A stretch of DNA of 64,000 nt from Schaalia hyovaginalis (GTDB taxonomy: Bacteria > Actinomycetota > Actinomycetes > Actinomycetales > Actinomycetaceae), in NCBI RefSeq assembly GCF_014208035.1, contig NZ_JACHMK010000001.1, forward strand, positions 248,001 to 312,000. Direction: 5' to 3'. Each line of letters begins with the position of its first letter. The stretch's first letter is position 1. The notes under the pieces were generated by a model, which saw nothing but the letters and a program-made list of their open reading frames with translations, was not told the DNA's origin and searched no databases. Positions 6,843 to 15,631 of the stretch are shown piece after piece. Position numbers and translations under genes: made by a program.

Positions 6843-8039
6843 CTATGACGCTGACTCGATGAGCTGAGGCAACGCCGTCGCCATCGCGAGTTCGGTTGCC
6901 TCGGCCGCAATCCTCCCAGCGTCGGGCACCAGGTGCCCATAGACGTTCACCGTCGTCTGGATCGACTCGTGCCCCATGCGGTACTGGACGATGTGGATCG
7001 GCACCCCAGCCCCCAGGAGCATCGACGCATGCGTGTGCCGCAGATCGTGGATCCTCGGCGCCGGATCAATCCCCGCCGCCTCGACCGTCGGCCTCCACAC
7101 GCGCGCCGTGAACCACTCCGACCGCAGACGCCCCCCATCGGGCCCGACGAAGAGCATCCCAGTCCCGCGACGATCTGCGAGCTCCTGAAGCTCTGGCACC
7201 AACTGGGCCGGGAGTGTGATCGTCCTGCGGGACTTCCTCGACTTCGGCGGCCCCAGGTGGAAACCCTGAGCCCCCCGCTTCCACGCCCGCTCCACCCGGA
7301 CAGTCGCCGGCGTCGCCTCCAGATCAAGATCCGACGCCGCGAGCGCCGTCGCCTCGCCCCAGCGGAGCCCTGTCGCGAGGAGTAGCGCGATGAGGGTCTG
7401 CCATTCGGCGGGTGTGCGGGCGAGCAGGCTCGTGCGTTGGCTGGTTGAGAGGAAGATCGGCGGCCTTGTCGTGTGCTTTGCGGGGAGGCGGATCCTGTGG
7501 GCGGGGTTCTTCTCGAGGTGGCCCTCGTCGACCTGGAGGCGGAAGACGGAGGAGAGGAGTCCCTGGAGGTTCGCGATCGTCTTGGGCGACATGAACTGCG
7601 GGTCCAAGGAGGGGTCCTTCGTGCGGGCCCTGTGCGAGGTCGTCGTCTCCGTCCTCCGCAGTTTGGCGACCCATGCCTCGACGTGCTGGCGTGTGACCTG
7701 GCCGATGGGCCAGGGGTCGAAGGTCGGGCCGATGCGGCTGTCCCACATGAGCTTGTACTTGGCTACTGTGCCCTCTTCGGCGTAGGAGGAGGCGTGCTCG
7801 CAGAATCGGGTGAAGGCGTCGCGGCAGGTGATCGCCTCCTCGAGCTCGGCCCGCGTGACGGCCTCGCGGAGCAGGCGCGCTTGGGATGGTCCGACGCGTT
7901 TGATGAGGGCGCAGAAGTCTGCGGCCTGCCTGTAGGTCTCGAAGGTGTCTGTCGTCGGGCCTTTGCCCGGGTAGGGGCGGTACTGGACGCGGTAGACGAC
8001 TGTCCCCGACTTGTTGGTGAAAGGTGACGGATTTGGCAT
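6843..8039 (-). CDS. int: Tyrosine-type site-specific integrase
   Basis: The 398-aa phage-type integrase has an N-terminal arm-binding region, a core-binding helical domain (about 70-165) and a catalytic domain (about 195-390). Visible catalytic residues are Arg226 (GLRWGEA), His331 and Arg334 (HDLRH), His357 (MGHESI) and the nucleophile Tyr367 (VNVYGH). It would integrate and excise the element at the adjacent tRNA-Leu 3' end. ATG 8039 was chosen because it follows GAAGGGG and gives a normal N-terminus. An upstream GTG at 8078 is in frame. The gene points away from the tRNA, the usual arrangement at an attachment site. Confidence 0.95.
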   Translation of the reverse strand: MPNPSPFTNKSGTVVYRVQYRPYPGKGPTTDTFETYRQAADFCALIKRVGPSQARLLREAVTRAELEEAITCRDAFTRFCEHASSYAEEGTVAKYKLMWDSRIGPTFDPWPIGQVTRQHVEAWVAKLRRTETTTSHRARTKDPSLDPQFMSPKTIANLQGLLSSVFRLQVDEGHLEKNPAHRIRLPAKHTTRPPIFLSTSQRTSLLARTPAEWQTLIALLLATGLRWGEATALAASDLDLEATPATVRVERAWKRGAQGFHLGPPKSRKSRRTITLPAQLVPELQELADRRGTGMLFVGPDGGRLRSEWFTARVWRPTVEAAGIDPAPRIHDLRHTHASMLLGAGVPIHIVQYRMGHESIQTTVNVYGHLVPDAGRIAAEATELAMATALPQLIESAS

Positions 8040-8078
8040 GACGGATCGCCCCTTCGGGCCGTCCTCAACATGCACCAC

Positions 8079-8177
8079 CCCTGCATCGCGGCCCCTTGCA
8101 CTGGCCCGACGTAGTTGACGATGTAGTTAAGGTGCTAGTGGCACCCCGACTTTCCCGCAGAATCCCGCAGGAAACCC
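8079..8177. other. Integrase-tRNA junction (attachment region)
   Basis: This 99-bp stretch between integrase and tRNA contains a doubled GTAGTTRA-type motif (near 8110-8131, GTAGTTGA and GTAGTTAA) and a doubled CCCGCAG (about 8154-8170). Short direct repeats like these are typical integrase arm-type sites. The recombination core is expected in the tRNA 3' end. The second copy would be at the other end of the element, outside this window. Confidence 0.5.
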
Positions 8178-8264
8178 TGGTGCGCGAGAGGGGAGTTGAA
8201 CCCCTACCCCATCACTGGGACACGGACCTGAACCGTGCGCGTCTGCCTATTCCGCCACTCGCGC
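8178..8264 (-). tRNA. tRNA-Leu (anticodon CAG)
   Basis: The minus strand folds as a class II tRNA: acceptor stem GCGCGAG/CTCGCGC with discriminator A, encoded CCA (8180-8178), anticodon stem CACGG/CCGTG around loop TTCAGGT (anticodon CAG), a long variable arm, and a GTTCAAC T-loop. Its 3' end abuts the integrase side, so it is the likely attachment site of the element at 1-8177, and the gene has been kept intact. Confidence 0.97.
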
Positions 8265-8436
8265 GTGTCGAAAGACATTGAGAAGGCTACGGACTCGAGG
8301 GCGGACCCGTCAAATGGCGCAAGGCCCGGATCCGTTTTCAGGCTGAAGATCACAGGGGCGCCAAGGCCCGCACGGAGCCCCGGCCCGCCAGTCGGCGCGG
8401 TCGATTCGCCAGCGCCCGGACCGCAGGAACCTCCCC

Positions 8437-8487
8437 CCAGAAGACGTGCGCGGCGACGATTCACCAGAAGACGCGCACGGCGACGAT
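8437..8487. repeat. Tandem duplication at the end of ecfT
   Basis: Two 24-bp copies (8437-8460 and 8464-8487) with a 27-bp period differ at two positions. The right copy encodes the last eight residues of EcfT (IVAVRVFW). The left copy lies just after the stop codon and would encode nearly the same residues. It looks like a recent slipped-strand duplication that extended the 3' untranslated region. Confidence 0.8.
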
Positions 8488-9246
8488 GCCGACGATCGCG
8501 CAGATCCCCGCGAGAGCGGCGCCAAGGTCGGCCGGGGTGAAACGCTCCCGCCGATCGTCGAGGGGCTCGAAGCCGCCGCGCATCGACATGGCGCGTCCCG
8601 TGTCCCGCGCGGATCGCGATGCCGCGGAGAGGCACGCGGTCGTGATGTCCACGCCGAGGCGCACGAGCGCCCCGGGGGTCGCCCGGGTCCACTCGGATCC
8701 CATGCGCAGCTTCGCCGTGTCGATGACCGCCTGGGCCTGGTCGGAGACGACGGGCAGGGCCCGCAGGGCGAGGTTCATGACTCGCGACCACTCGTCGACC
8801 GGCGCCCCGATGCGCCCGAGGGGGCGGATGAGGGTGCGCAGCCCTTGCGCGATCCTCATCGTGGATGAGGTCCAGAGCAGCAGTGAGGTCCCCCAGACGA
8901 TGACGAGGCCCAGTGCCGTGAGTCGGATGAAGTACCAGAGGCCCCCGCCCAGAGCCGCGCCGATGAGGCCCCCGATCAGCCCGCTCCAGAACCAGGAGGG
9001 CGGGATCGGGATCGCGCTCGCGGGCGCCCTGACGAGGAGCGTCCCGACCGTCAGGAGGGCGGCGACGATCCCGATCGACGGCCATGTCGGCCATACGAGG
9101 AGCAGGGTCGTGAGGATCGTCCAGGCGAGGATGAGGACTTCGGCCCGGACCTTCTTCAGGGGCGCGGGGCCCGGGAGGGCGCGCGGGAGGAAGAAGCCCG
9201 CCCGTCTCCTCCCGCGGGGCCCGGCCTGGGGCGGCTGGGTGTTCAT
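8461..9246 (-). CDS. ecfT: ECF transporter transmembrane (T) component
   Basis: This 261-aa membrane protein has about five to six hydrophobic helices in the N-terminal two thirds and a cytoplasmic helical region containing the EcfT/CbiQ-type coupling segment (SAASRSARDTGRAMSMRGGFEPLDDR). It couples ATP hydrolysis to the substrate-binding S component of a group I or II energy-coupling-factor vitamin/metal transporter. Its start overlaps the stop of the S-A-A fusion gene (ATGA), so both are one operon. No substrate can be inferred from this protein. Confidence 0.85.
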   Translation of the reverse strand: MNTQPPQAGPRGRRRAGFFLPRALPGPAPLKKVRAEVLILAWTILTTLLLVWPTWPSIGIVAALLTVGTLLVRAPASAIPIPPSWFWSGLIGGLIGAALGGGLWYFIRLTALGLVIVWGTSLLLWTSSTMRIAQGLRTLIRPLGRIGAPVDEWSRVMNLALRALPVVSDQAQAVIDTAKLRMGSEWTRATPGALVRLGVDITTACLSAASRSARDTGRAMSMRGGFEPLDDRRERFTPADLGAALAGICAIVGIVAVRVFW

Positions 9247-11399
9247 GCGAGGACTCCCCGGGCCAGGGTGAGCTGCTCATCGCACAGGCCGGTCAGGCCC
9301 GAGTCGTCGTGGGAGATGATGACGAGGCCGAGCCCGGCCCGTCTGCGCCGCTCCAGGACGTCGATGAGGATCGCGCGCGATTCCGCGTCGAGTCCGGCGA
9401 AGGGCTCATCGAGGACGAGGGCGACCGGGTCGGATGCGAGGAGGCCTGCGAGGACGACGCGTCGCATCTGACCGCCCGAGAGGGCGTCGACATTGCGGCG
9501 GGAGAGTTCCTCGGGCAGTCCGACCTCGGCGAGGGCCGAGGCGATGAGCTCCCGCGCCCTCGCGGAGTCGAGGGCGCGGCCCTTGCGCCCTCGTCCGGTG
9601 CCCACGGAAGGGCCGTAGCCCGCGGCGGAGAGGATGTCGAGGCCGACCGTGGGGCGTTGGAGTTGGAGGCGGGCGAATTGCCTGGCGAGCCCGACCTCGC
9701 CGATGCGCCTCGTGACGGGGACGCCTCCGAGGGTGCAGCGGCCCGAAGTCGGCGACTCCAGGCCGACGAGGATGCGCGCGAGGGTGGACTTCCCGGAGCC
9801 GTTCTCGCCGGTGATGAGCAGGGCGGATCCGGGGGAGACGATGCAGCTCGCATCGGAGAGGACGAGGCGGTCCCACGGGGTGCCCGGGTTGTAGGAGTGG
9901 GTGACGCGGTCGGCCCACAGGTGCTCGATCGTGCCGGTCAGTGCGGGCGCGGGCGCCGATGCGGGCGAAGGGGCGCTTGCCGTGCCCCTTCCTCGCGTTC
10001 CGCTCGGGGCCCGGCCCTTGTCGCGCCCGTGATCGGCCCCTTGCGCAGCCGCGGCCGCGACCGCGGCCGCGCTCCCGGTCGACCGCGGTGCGCCGCTCCT
10101 CGTCCCGTCGTGGAGGATCCGCCCGCCCTCGAGCCTGATGATGCGGCTCGCGTTCGCCGCCTCGGCGGGGTCGTGGGTGATGTGGACAACGGCGGTCCCG
10201 GAGGCGGGCAGGGCGCTCAGGATCTCGAGGAGTTCGGCGCGGCCCCTCGGGTCGATCATCGCCGTGGACTCGTCGGAGATGAGCAGGGCGGGGCGGCGTG
10301 CGAGTGCACCGGCGAGGGCGAGGCGCTGGAGCATTCCGCCTGAGAGGTGACGCGGCGCGACCTGCGCCTGGCCGCGCAGGCCCACGAGGTCGAGCAGGGC
10401 GTCGAGGTCGACGCCCGCGCGCTCCTCCTCGCCCATCCCCCAAACGACGTCCTCGGCGACGGTTTCCCCGAGGAATTGTGTTTCGGCGCGCTGGGCGAGG
10501 ATCGCGGTGCCCCCGACTCGGCCCAGTCCCGCGCCGCCCGGCCGGGTCGCGCTCCCCCGGGTCGGCGCGGCTCCGGCGAGGATGAGGGCGAGGGTTGATT
10601 TCCCGGAGCCGTTGGGCCCCACGATGACCGTGAAGCCCGAATCGATGTCGAGATCGATGTCCGACAGGGCGGGGGCGTCGGAGCCCGGATACGCGTAGCC
10701 GACCCCTCTGAGGCGGAGGGGGAGCGGACCCGGGCGCCCCGGCGCCTTCATGGCCTCTTCGAGGGGATCGGATCCGTCGGCGAGGTCGAGGCGCTCGAGG
10801 ACGCGCGAGAGCAGCCAGTGGGCCGCGAGGAGGAGGATCGCCAGGCGGAGCCCGCTCAATGCGGGCGCCCAGATCCACCAGTGGGCGATGAAGGCGTCGA
10901 CCCGGCTCTGCGCGAGCTGCGCGGATCCACCCAGGCCCGGGATCCTCCCGACGAGTTCGAGATAGCCGTTCATCGAGGTGCGCGCGGATTCGAGGGCGAG
11001 TTCGCGGGCGGATTCGAGGAGGGTGAGGAGGGCGAGCGCGCCGAGGGCGCCGATGAGCGCCACGAGGAGGGCCGTGAGGGCGACTCCGAGGGCCGCGACG
11101 CCCTTGCGGCGCAGTGCGCCGACGACCAAGGCGATCGCGCCGACTTGAGCGGTCGTCCATGCGGTCGAGATCCCGCCGACGGCTCCGGCCAGGAGGAGGG
11201 CGACGAGTGCGGTGGCGAAGGCCGTCCGCGGGCGCATGCGCGATGCGACCATCGCGATCGGAATGGCCGCGCCGATGCGGAAGAAGAGCGCGAAGACGGG
11301 CAGCGCGGATGAGCCGAGCCCGAGGGCCGCGGTCAATCCGGCGAGGATCCCTGCGGTCGCGATCTCCACGGGCGCGAGCGGGGTCCGTCGGCCAGTCAT
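9243..11399 (-). CDS. Fused ECF transporter: S-component-like membrane domain plus two ATPases
   Basis: This 718-aa protein has about six N-terminal transmembrane helices (residues about 12-200) resembling an ECF substrate-binding (S) component, then two complete ABC ATPase domains. The first has Walker A at 261-268 (GPNGSGKS), signature LSGGMLQR and a Walker B reading LLISDES. The second has GENGSGKS, LSGGQMRR and a canonical LVLDEP. It would provide S, A and A' subunits in one chain and pair with EcfT encoded next to it. The substrate is unknown. Start ATG 11399 was chosen because a -10-like CACACT lies 6 nt upstream, suggesting a leaderless transcript. GTG 11414 is an alternative. Confidence 0.85.
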   Translation of the reverse strand: MTGRRTPLAPVEIATAGILAGLTAALGLGSSALPVFALFFRIGAAIPIAMVASRMRPRTAFATALVALLLAGAVGGISTAWTTAQVGAIALVVGALRRKGVAALGVALTALLVALIGALGALALLTLLESARELALESARTSMNGYLELVGRIPGLGGSAQLAQSRVDAFIAHWWIWAPALSGLRLAILLLAAHWLLSRVLERLDLADGSDPLEEAMKAPGRPGPLPLRLRGVGYAYPGSDAPALSDIDLDIDSGFTVIVGPNGSGKSTLALILAGAAPTRGSATRPGGAGLGRVGGTAILAQRAETQFLGETVAEDVVWGMGEEERAGVDLDALLDLVGLRGQAQVAPRHLSGGMLQRLALAGALARRPALLISDESTAMIDPRGRAELLEILSALPASGTAVVHITHDPAEAANASRIIRLEGGRILHDGTRSGAPRSTGSAAAVAAAAAQGADHGRDKGRAPSGTRGRGTASAPSPASAPAPALTGTIEHLWADRVTHSYNPGTPWDRLVLSDASCIVSPGSALLITGENGSGKSTLARILVGLESPTSGRCTLGGVPVTRRIGEVGLARQFARLQLQRPTVGLDILSAAGYGPSVGTGRGRKGRALDSARARELIASALAEVGLPEELSRRNVDALSGGQMRRVVLAGLLASDPVALVLDEPFAGLDAESRAILIDVLERRRRAGLGLVIISHDDSGLTGLCDEQLTLARGVLA

Positions 11400-11405
11400 G
11401 CCCTT

Positions 11406-11411
11406 AGTGTG
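11406..11411 (-). promoter_or_regulatory. -10 box of the ECF operon, leaderless type
   Basis: CACACT on the minus strand lies exactly 6 nt before ATG 11399, the spacing seen at many genes in this window. It deviates from TANNNT at one base. Confidence 0.4.
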
Positions 11412-11601
11412 CACCGGTCGGGACCGCCGGGCACATCGGCCGAGGTCCCCGTCGGAGGCGCGGATCTGGGCCAGTGGTCCCAGAAGCCCCGCGATGGGGG
11501 CGTTCGGGGCGGGATCCCGGATCCTGTTCCCGCGACGTGCGAGTGATTCACGGCATACTCTTGGCGGAGCAAGGTCGCTTCAGACAACGAGGTCTCGATC
11601 A

Positions 11602-13059
11602 ATGACACGCTCCCATCGGACCCACTTCAAGGTCAATCCGCGCTCCGCGACGAACATGACGACCCGCCAGAAGAAGGAGAAGGGCGGGTTGAGCCCGGTG
11701 AAGCTCTTCGGGCAGCTCGGCGCCTTCATCGCGATCATCGTCTTCCTCTTCGTCCAACTGCCCGGCCTCGGCGTCGAGGGCTCGCGGATGTTCGGCATCT
11801 TCCTCGCGGCGATCCTCCTGTGGGTGACCGAGGCGATCCCGCTGTCCGCGACCGCCGCCCTCGTGATCTTCCTCGAGGTCCTCTTCGTCTCCAACAAGGC
11901 GCTCCTGCCGGTCGGCGAGGAGGCCCCCGCCTACACGAGCTTCTTCGGGGCGCTCGCCAATCCCGTGATCATCCTCTTCCTCGGCGGCTTCATGCTGGCC
12001 GACGGCGCCGCGAAGTACAAGGTCGACCGCGCCCTCTCCGCGGTCCTCCTCAAGCCCTTCCTCGGCAAGCCCCGCCTCACCGTCATGGGCGTCATGCTCA
12101 TCACCGCGCTCATGTCCATGTTCATGTCGAACACGGCGACGACCGCGACGATGTTCGCCGTCATGATGCCGGTCATCATGGCCCTTCCCGAGGGCGGGGC
12201 GAGGACGGGCATCGCCCTGTCGATCCCGGTCGCCGCGAACGTCGGCGGCATGGGGACGCCGGTCGGCACGCCGCCCAATGCGATCGCCCTCGGCGCCCTC
12301 CAGGCCGCCGGGATCTCGGTGACCTTCCTCGAGTGGATGCTCGCGGCGGTCCCGCTTATGCTCATCGTCCTCGCCGTGTCGTGGCTCTTCATCTCCTGGC
12401 GCTACGTGCCCCGGGACGCGAAGTTCGAGATCGACACCTCGGCGAAGTTCGACACCTCGCGCAACGCGAAGATCTTCTACGTCGTCGCGATCCTCACGAT
12501 CCTCCTGTGGATGACCGAATCCCTGCACGGGATCTCCTCCAACATCGTCGGCTTCCTCCCCGTCGTCGCCCTCATGGTGACGAAGGTGATGGGCGGCGAC
12601 GACCTGCGCGCCCTCGACTGGCCGGTGCTGTGGCTCGTCGCCGGCGGCATCGCCCTCGGCTCGGGCGTCGGTTCGACGGGACTGGACGCCTGGCTCCTCG
12701 GCTCGATCCGTTGGGAGACGATCCCGACTGTCCTCCTCATCCTCACCCTCGCCCTCGTCGGCTGGGTGACCTCGAACGTCATCTCGCACTCGGCCTCGGC
12801 GAACCTCCTCGTGCCGATGGGCATGGGCCTGGCGATGACGATCTCGACGCCCGCCGCTCAGATCGCGATCGTCCTCGCGCTCGGCTGCTCGCTCGGCATG
12901 TGCCTGCCGATCTCGACCCCGCCGAACGCCATTGCCTATTCGACGGGGACCACTCCGACCCGAGAGATGGTGGTCGTCGGCGTCGTCGTCGGCGTCGTCG
13001 GCGTCCTCCTGCTCGCCTTCGTCGCGCCGCTCACCTGGGGCCCGCTCGGAGTGATCTGA
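11602..13059 (+). CDS. DASS-family (SLC13) anion/dicarboxylate:Na+ symporter
   Basis: This 485-aa integral membrane protein has about 11-12 hydrophobic helices and the paired re-entrant motifs of the divalent anion:sodium symporters. The first half has SNT at 176-178 followed by PVGTPPNA; the second has PISTPPNAIAY near 436-446. It would import di- or tricarboxylates or sulfate with Na+. The second SNT motif reads SHS (395-397), a departure from the VcINDY-type consensus. Start ATG 11602 has a GAGG at 11589; ATG 11656 is an alternative. The kinase gene begins one base after the stop, so the transporter and the two-component genes form one operon. Confidence 0.88.
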   Translation: MTRSHRTHFKVNPRSATNMTTRQKKEKGGLSPVKLFGQLGAFIAIIVFLFVQLPGLGVEGSRMFGIFLAAILLWVTEAIPLSATAALVIFLEVLFVSNKALLPVGEEAPAYTSFFGALANPVIILFLGGFMLADGAAKYKVDRALSAVLLKPFLGKPRLTVMGVMLITALMSMFMSNTATTATMFAVMMPVIMALPEGGARTGIALSIPVAANVGGMGTPVGTPPNAIALGALQAAGISVTFLEWMLAAVPLMLIVLAVSWLFISWRYVPRDAKFEIDTSAKFDTSRNAKIFYVVAILTILLWMTESLHGISSNIVGFLPVVALMVTKVMGGDDLRALDWPVLWLVAGGIALGSGVGSTGLDAWLLGSIRWETIPTVLLILTLALVGWVTSNVISHSASANLLVPMGMGLAMTISTPAAQIAIVLALGCSLGMCLPISTPPNAIAYSTGTTPTREMVVVGVVVGVVGVLLLAFVAPLTWGPLGVI

Positions 13060-13060
13060 C

Positions 13061-15124
13061 ATGGGTGAGCACGACGAGCCGCCGAGGGCGGGGGAGTCCG
13101 CCTGGGAGCGCGCGAACGTGCGCGAGGGCGGGCATCGTCCGGGCCGTCGGATCCACATCCTCGTCATCGGTGATGATTCGAGGGGCTTCGCCCGCTCCCT
13201 CGCCTCGGACCTGGCCGAATCCTTCCCCAATGTGTGCCTCGACCGGGTCGACGGGGCGGAGGACCTGCGTCACTACGACGCCACACTGGCGCCGGACGAC
13301 CATGTCGTCCTCGGGGTGATCACCTCGGAGGTCGCCGACATCGACGCGGCCCTGGAGCTCATGGAGGGGTTCCCGATCCTCGAGCCCACGCGTTGGCTCG
13401 TCGTCACCGACGAGACGACCCATTCGGACCTGTGGAAGTCGACGACTTCGGGCCGCTTGTCCTCGGTCCTTACGGTCCCCTGGAGGGTCCCGCTGCTCGC
13501 GGGCCAGGCCTATTCGGCGATGGTCCGGCACATGCTGGCCGATGGGCGGACCCGTGAGCAGATCGTCGAGATCCTCGGGGAGGCCCCCGACATCGCCGTC
13601 CGCGGCCCTCTGCTCAAGGGATTGGATCTTCCCGAGGGCGAAGTGGTCCGCCGACTGCTCGAGGGCGTCGAGAAGGTGCTGGGGCGCCGACCGCGCCTCA
13701 TCGTGCCGGTGGGCACGGATCTGGCCGTTCAGGGGCAGCCCGTCGGCGCGGTCCACCTCGTCCTCGACGGGAGGGTTTCGCTCCACAGGGACTCGATGCG
13801 CGGCGAAGTCCTCGCCCATCACGCGACCTCCGGCCCCCTGATCGGGCTCGTCTCCCTGGCGAGGGGGGAGAACGCGTTCTTCACGGCGGTGACGACTGCG
13901 CCGACCCGCGTCGTGCGCCTCACTCATGAGCAGCTCGAGATCGCGCTGCTCGAGGAGCCCTCGCTCGCGACGCCCCTCGCCGCACTGGCGATCCAGTCCC
14001 TGACCCGTCGGCTCATGCGCGCCGAGGACCTCCACCTGGAGAACGCGATGCTCGCGGCCGACCTCGAGGCTCAGCGCGAAGCGCTGGAGATCGCCCTCGA
14101 GGACCTGCGGCGCACCCGCGCGGAGCTCGTGGAGAAGGCGCGCTTCGCGATGCTCGGCGAGCTGTCGGCGGGCATCGCCCATGAACTCAACAATCCGGTG
14201 ACCGCACTCGCGCGTTCGGCCGAGCACCTCGGCGAGGACGTCGAACGGGTGCTCGCATCGTCGAAGACTCTCGAAGCGGCCCGGGCGTCCATGCGGGCCG
14301 CCCTCGAAGCCCCGCCGCGCTCGACCGCGCAGGAGCGCGAATTGGTGAAGGAGTTCCTCCCCCTCGTCGATGGCGATCGGCGCCTGGCCAGGAGGCTCGT
14401 CCTCGCGGGCGTTAGCGACCCGCACCGGGCGAGGGCCCTGAAAGAGGCTTCGACCGGCGATCTTGAAGTCGTCGAATCGGGGGCGAGGATCGGCTCCTCC
14501 CTGCGCTCCATCCTCGCGGCCGCCGAGCGGGTCGTGGACCTCACGCGCTCGCTCAAGGGGTACGCGAGGCCGGAGGCCGCCGACCTTCAGCCCGTCGACG
14601 TCGCCGAGGGGATCGACGACGTCCTCCGCCTCACCGCCTACCGGATGCGCGGCATCGAGGTGATCCGGGACATCGCCGAATCGCCGAGGGTCCTCGGTCA
14701 CGCCTCGAAACTCCAGCAGGTGTGGACGAATCTCCTCGTCAATGCCGCAGAAGCCCTCGAGGACGAGCGCGAGGACGTCGACGCGCGGCGGAGGGCCGGC
14801 GAGGATTGCGCGCCCGCGCGCGGCGGGGCGCCTGCGACGATCACGGTCGCAGTGCGAGAGGAGGACGGTTCCGTCCGCGTCGCGATCTCGGACAACGGGC
14901 CGGGGGTCCCGCCCGAGATCGTCGAGAAGATCTTCGAACCGCATTTCACGACGAAAGCGGGCCGCGTCCGTTTCGGCCTCGGCATGGGGATGTCGATCGT
15001 CCGCTCGATCGTCGCCGACCATCACGGCACCATGCGGATCGAATCCGAACCGGGGCGGACCGTCATGTCCGTCTCGCTTCCCGCACTCCCGGAATCATCG
15101 AACCGACCAGAGGACACACCATGA
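13061..15124 (+). CDS. Histidine kinase with pseudo-receiver and cNMP-binding-like domains
   Basis: This 687-aa soluble kinase has no membrane helices. Residues about 30-160 resemble a response-regulator receiver, but the phospho-acceptor region reads VVLGVITSE and the usual KPW reads VPW, so key Asp and Lys are missing. Residues about 200-320 resemble a cyclic-nucleotide-binding beta roll (GAVHLVLDGRVSLHR). A coiled coil leads to the HisKA box with His374 (IAHELNNP), an unusual insert of about 80 residues, and an HATPase domain with Asn561, DNGPGVP and GLGMGMSI motifs. It probably senses an intracellular ligand and phosphorylates the response regulator encoded immediately downstream (ATGA overlap). 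Confidence 0.85.
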   Translation: MGEHDEPPRAGESAWERANVREGGHRPGRRIHILVIGDDSRGFARSLASDLAESFPNVCLDRVDGAEDLRHYDATLAPDDHVVLGVITSEVADIDAALELMEGFPILEPTRWLVVTDETTHSDLWKSTTSGRLSSVLTVPWRVPLLAGQAYSAMVRHMLADGRTREQIVEILGEAPDIAVRGPLLKGLDLPEGEVVRRLLEGVEKVLGRRPRLIVPVGTDLAVQGQPVGAVHLVLDGRVSLHRDSMRGEVLAHHATSGPLIGLVSLARGENAFFTAVTTAPTRVVRLTHEQLEIALLEEPSLATPLAALAIQSLTRRLMRAEDLHLENAMLAADLEAQREALEIALEDLRRTRAELVEKARFAMLGELSAGIAHELNNPVTALARSAEHLGEDVERVLASSKTLEAARASMRAALEAPPRSTAQERELVKEFLPLVDGDRRLARRLVLAGVSDPHRARALKEASTGDLEVVESGARIGSSLRSILAAAERVVDLTRSLKGYARPEAADLQPVDVAEGIDDVLRLTAYRMRGIEVIRDIAESPRVLGHASKLQQVWTNLLVNAAEALEDEREDVDARRRAGEDCAPARGGAPATITVAVREEDGSVRVAISDNGPGVPPEIVEKIFEPHFTTKAGRVRFGLGMGMSIVRSIVADHHGTMRIESEPGRTVMSVSLPALPESSNRPEDTP

Positions 15125-15591
15125 CACTCGCCATTCTCTCTCTCGAAGACGAAGCCGACGTCCGAGAGGCCCTTGAAAGGGACCTCGAGGACTTCTGGGG
15201 CAGGATCCGCCTGGAGATCGCCGAGGACGCCGATGATGCGTGGGCGGCGGTCGAGGAGGTCGCGGCGGACGGGGACGAGCTCGCCCTCGTCCTGTCCGAC
15301 CACAGGCTTCCCGGTCGTTCGGGCGTCGACTTCCTCGTCGAGCTCGTGAAGGATCCGCGTTTCACCTCAACGCGGACGGTCCTCGTCACCGGCCAGGCGG
15401 ATCAGGACGACACGATCCGGGCTCTGAATGAGGCGGGCCTGGACCACTACATCGCCAAGCCCTGGGATCCCGAGCGCCTGAGGCGGGTCGTGCGCGATCA
15501 GTTGACGGAGTTCGTCCTCGAGGAGGGCATCGATCCGCTGCCCTACCTGCCGCTGCTGGATGGCGTCCGCGTCATGGAGGCCATCCGCTGA
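15121..15591 (+). CDS. Single-domain response regulator
   Basis: The 156-aa protein is a receiver domain with acidic pair Glu9/Asp10, phospho-acceptor Asp60 (LVLSDHRLPG), Thr90 (VLVTGQ) and Lys113 (IAKPW), plus a short C-terminal helix. There is no DNA-binding output domain, so it acts through protein contacts or as a phosphorelay intermediate. It is translationally coupled to the kinase (ATGA). The kinase N-terminus looks like a degenerate version of the same fold, so the two may interact. The RxxVVRDQ region resembles receivers found beside CRP-like sensors. Confidence 0.88.
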   Translation: MTLAILSLEDEADVREALERDLEDFWGRIRLEIAEDADDAWAAVEEVAADGDELALVLSDHRLPGRSGVDFLVELVKDPRFTSTRTVLVTGQADQDDTIRALNEAGLDHYIAKPWDPERLRRVVRDQLTEFVLEEGIDPLPYLPLLDGVRVMEAIR

Positions 15592-15631
15592 GGAGGCGAG
15601 TCCGGACCGGCGGGGCGCGCGTCCTGCCGCT

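Noticed and set aside
13031..15025. 664-codon frame antisense to the histidine kinase
   Set aside because: The kinase on the plus strand has all family motifs. The antisense frame is a GC-driven shadow.
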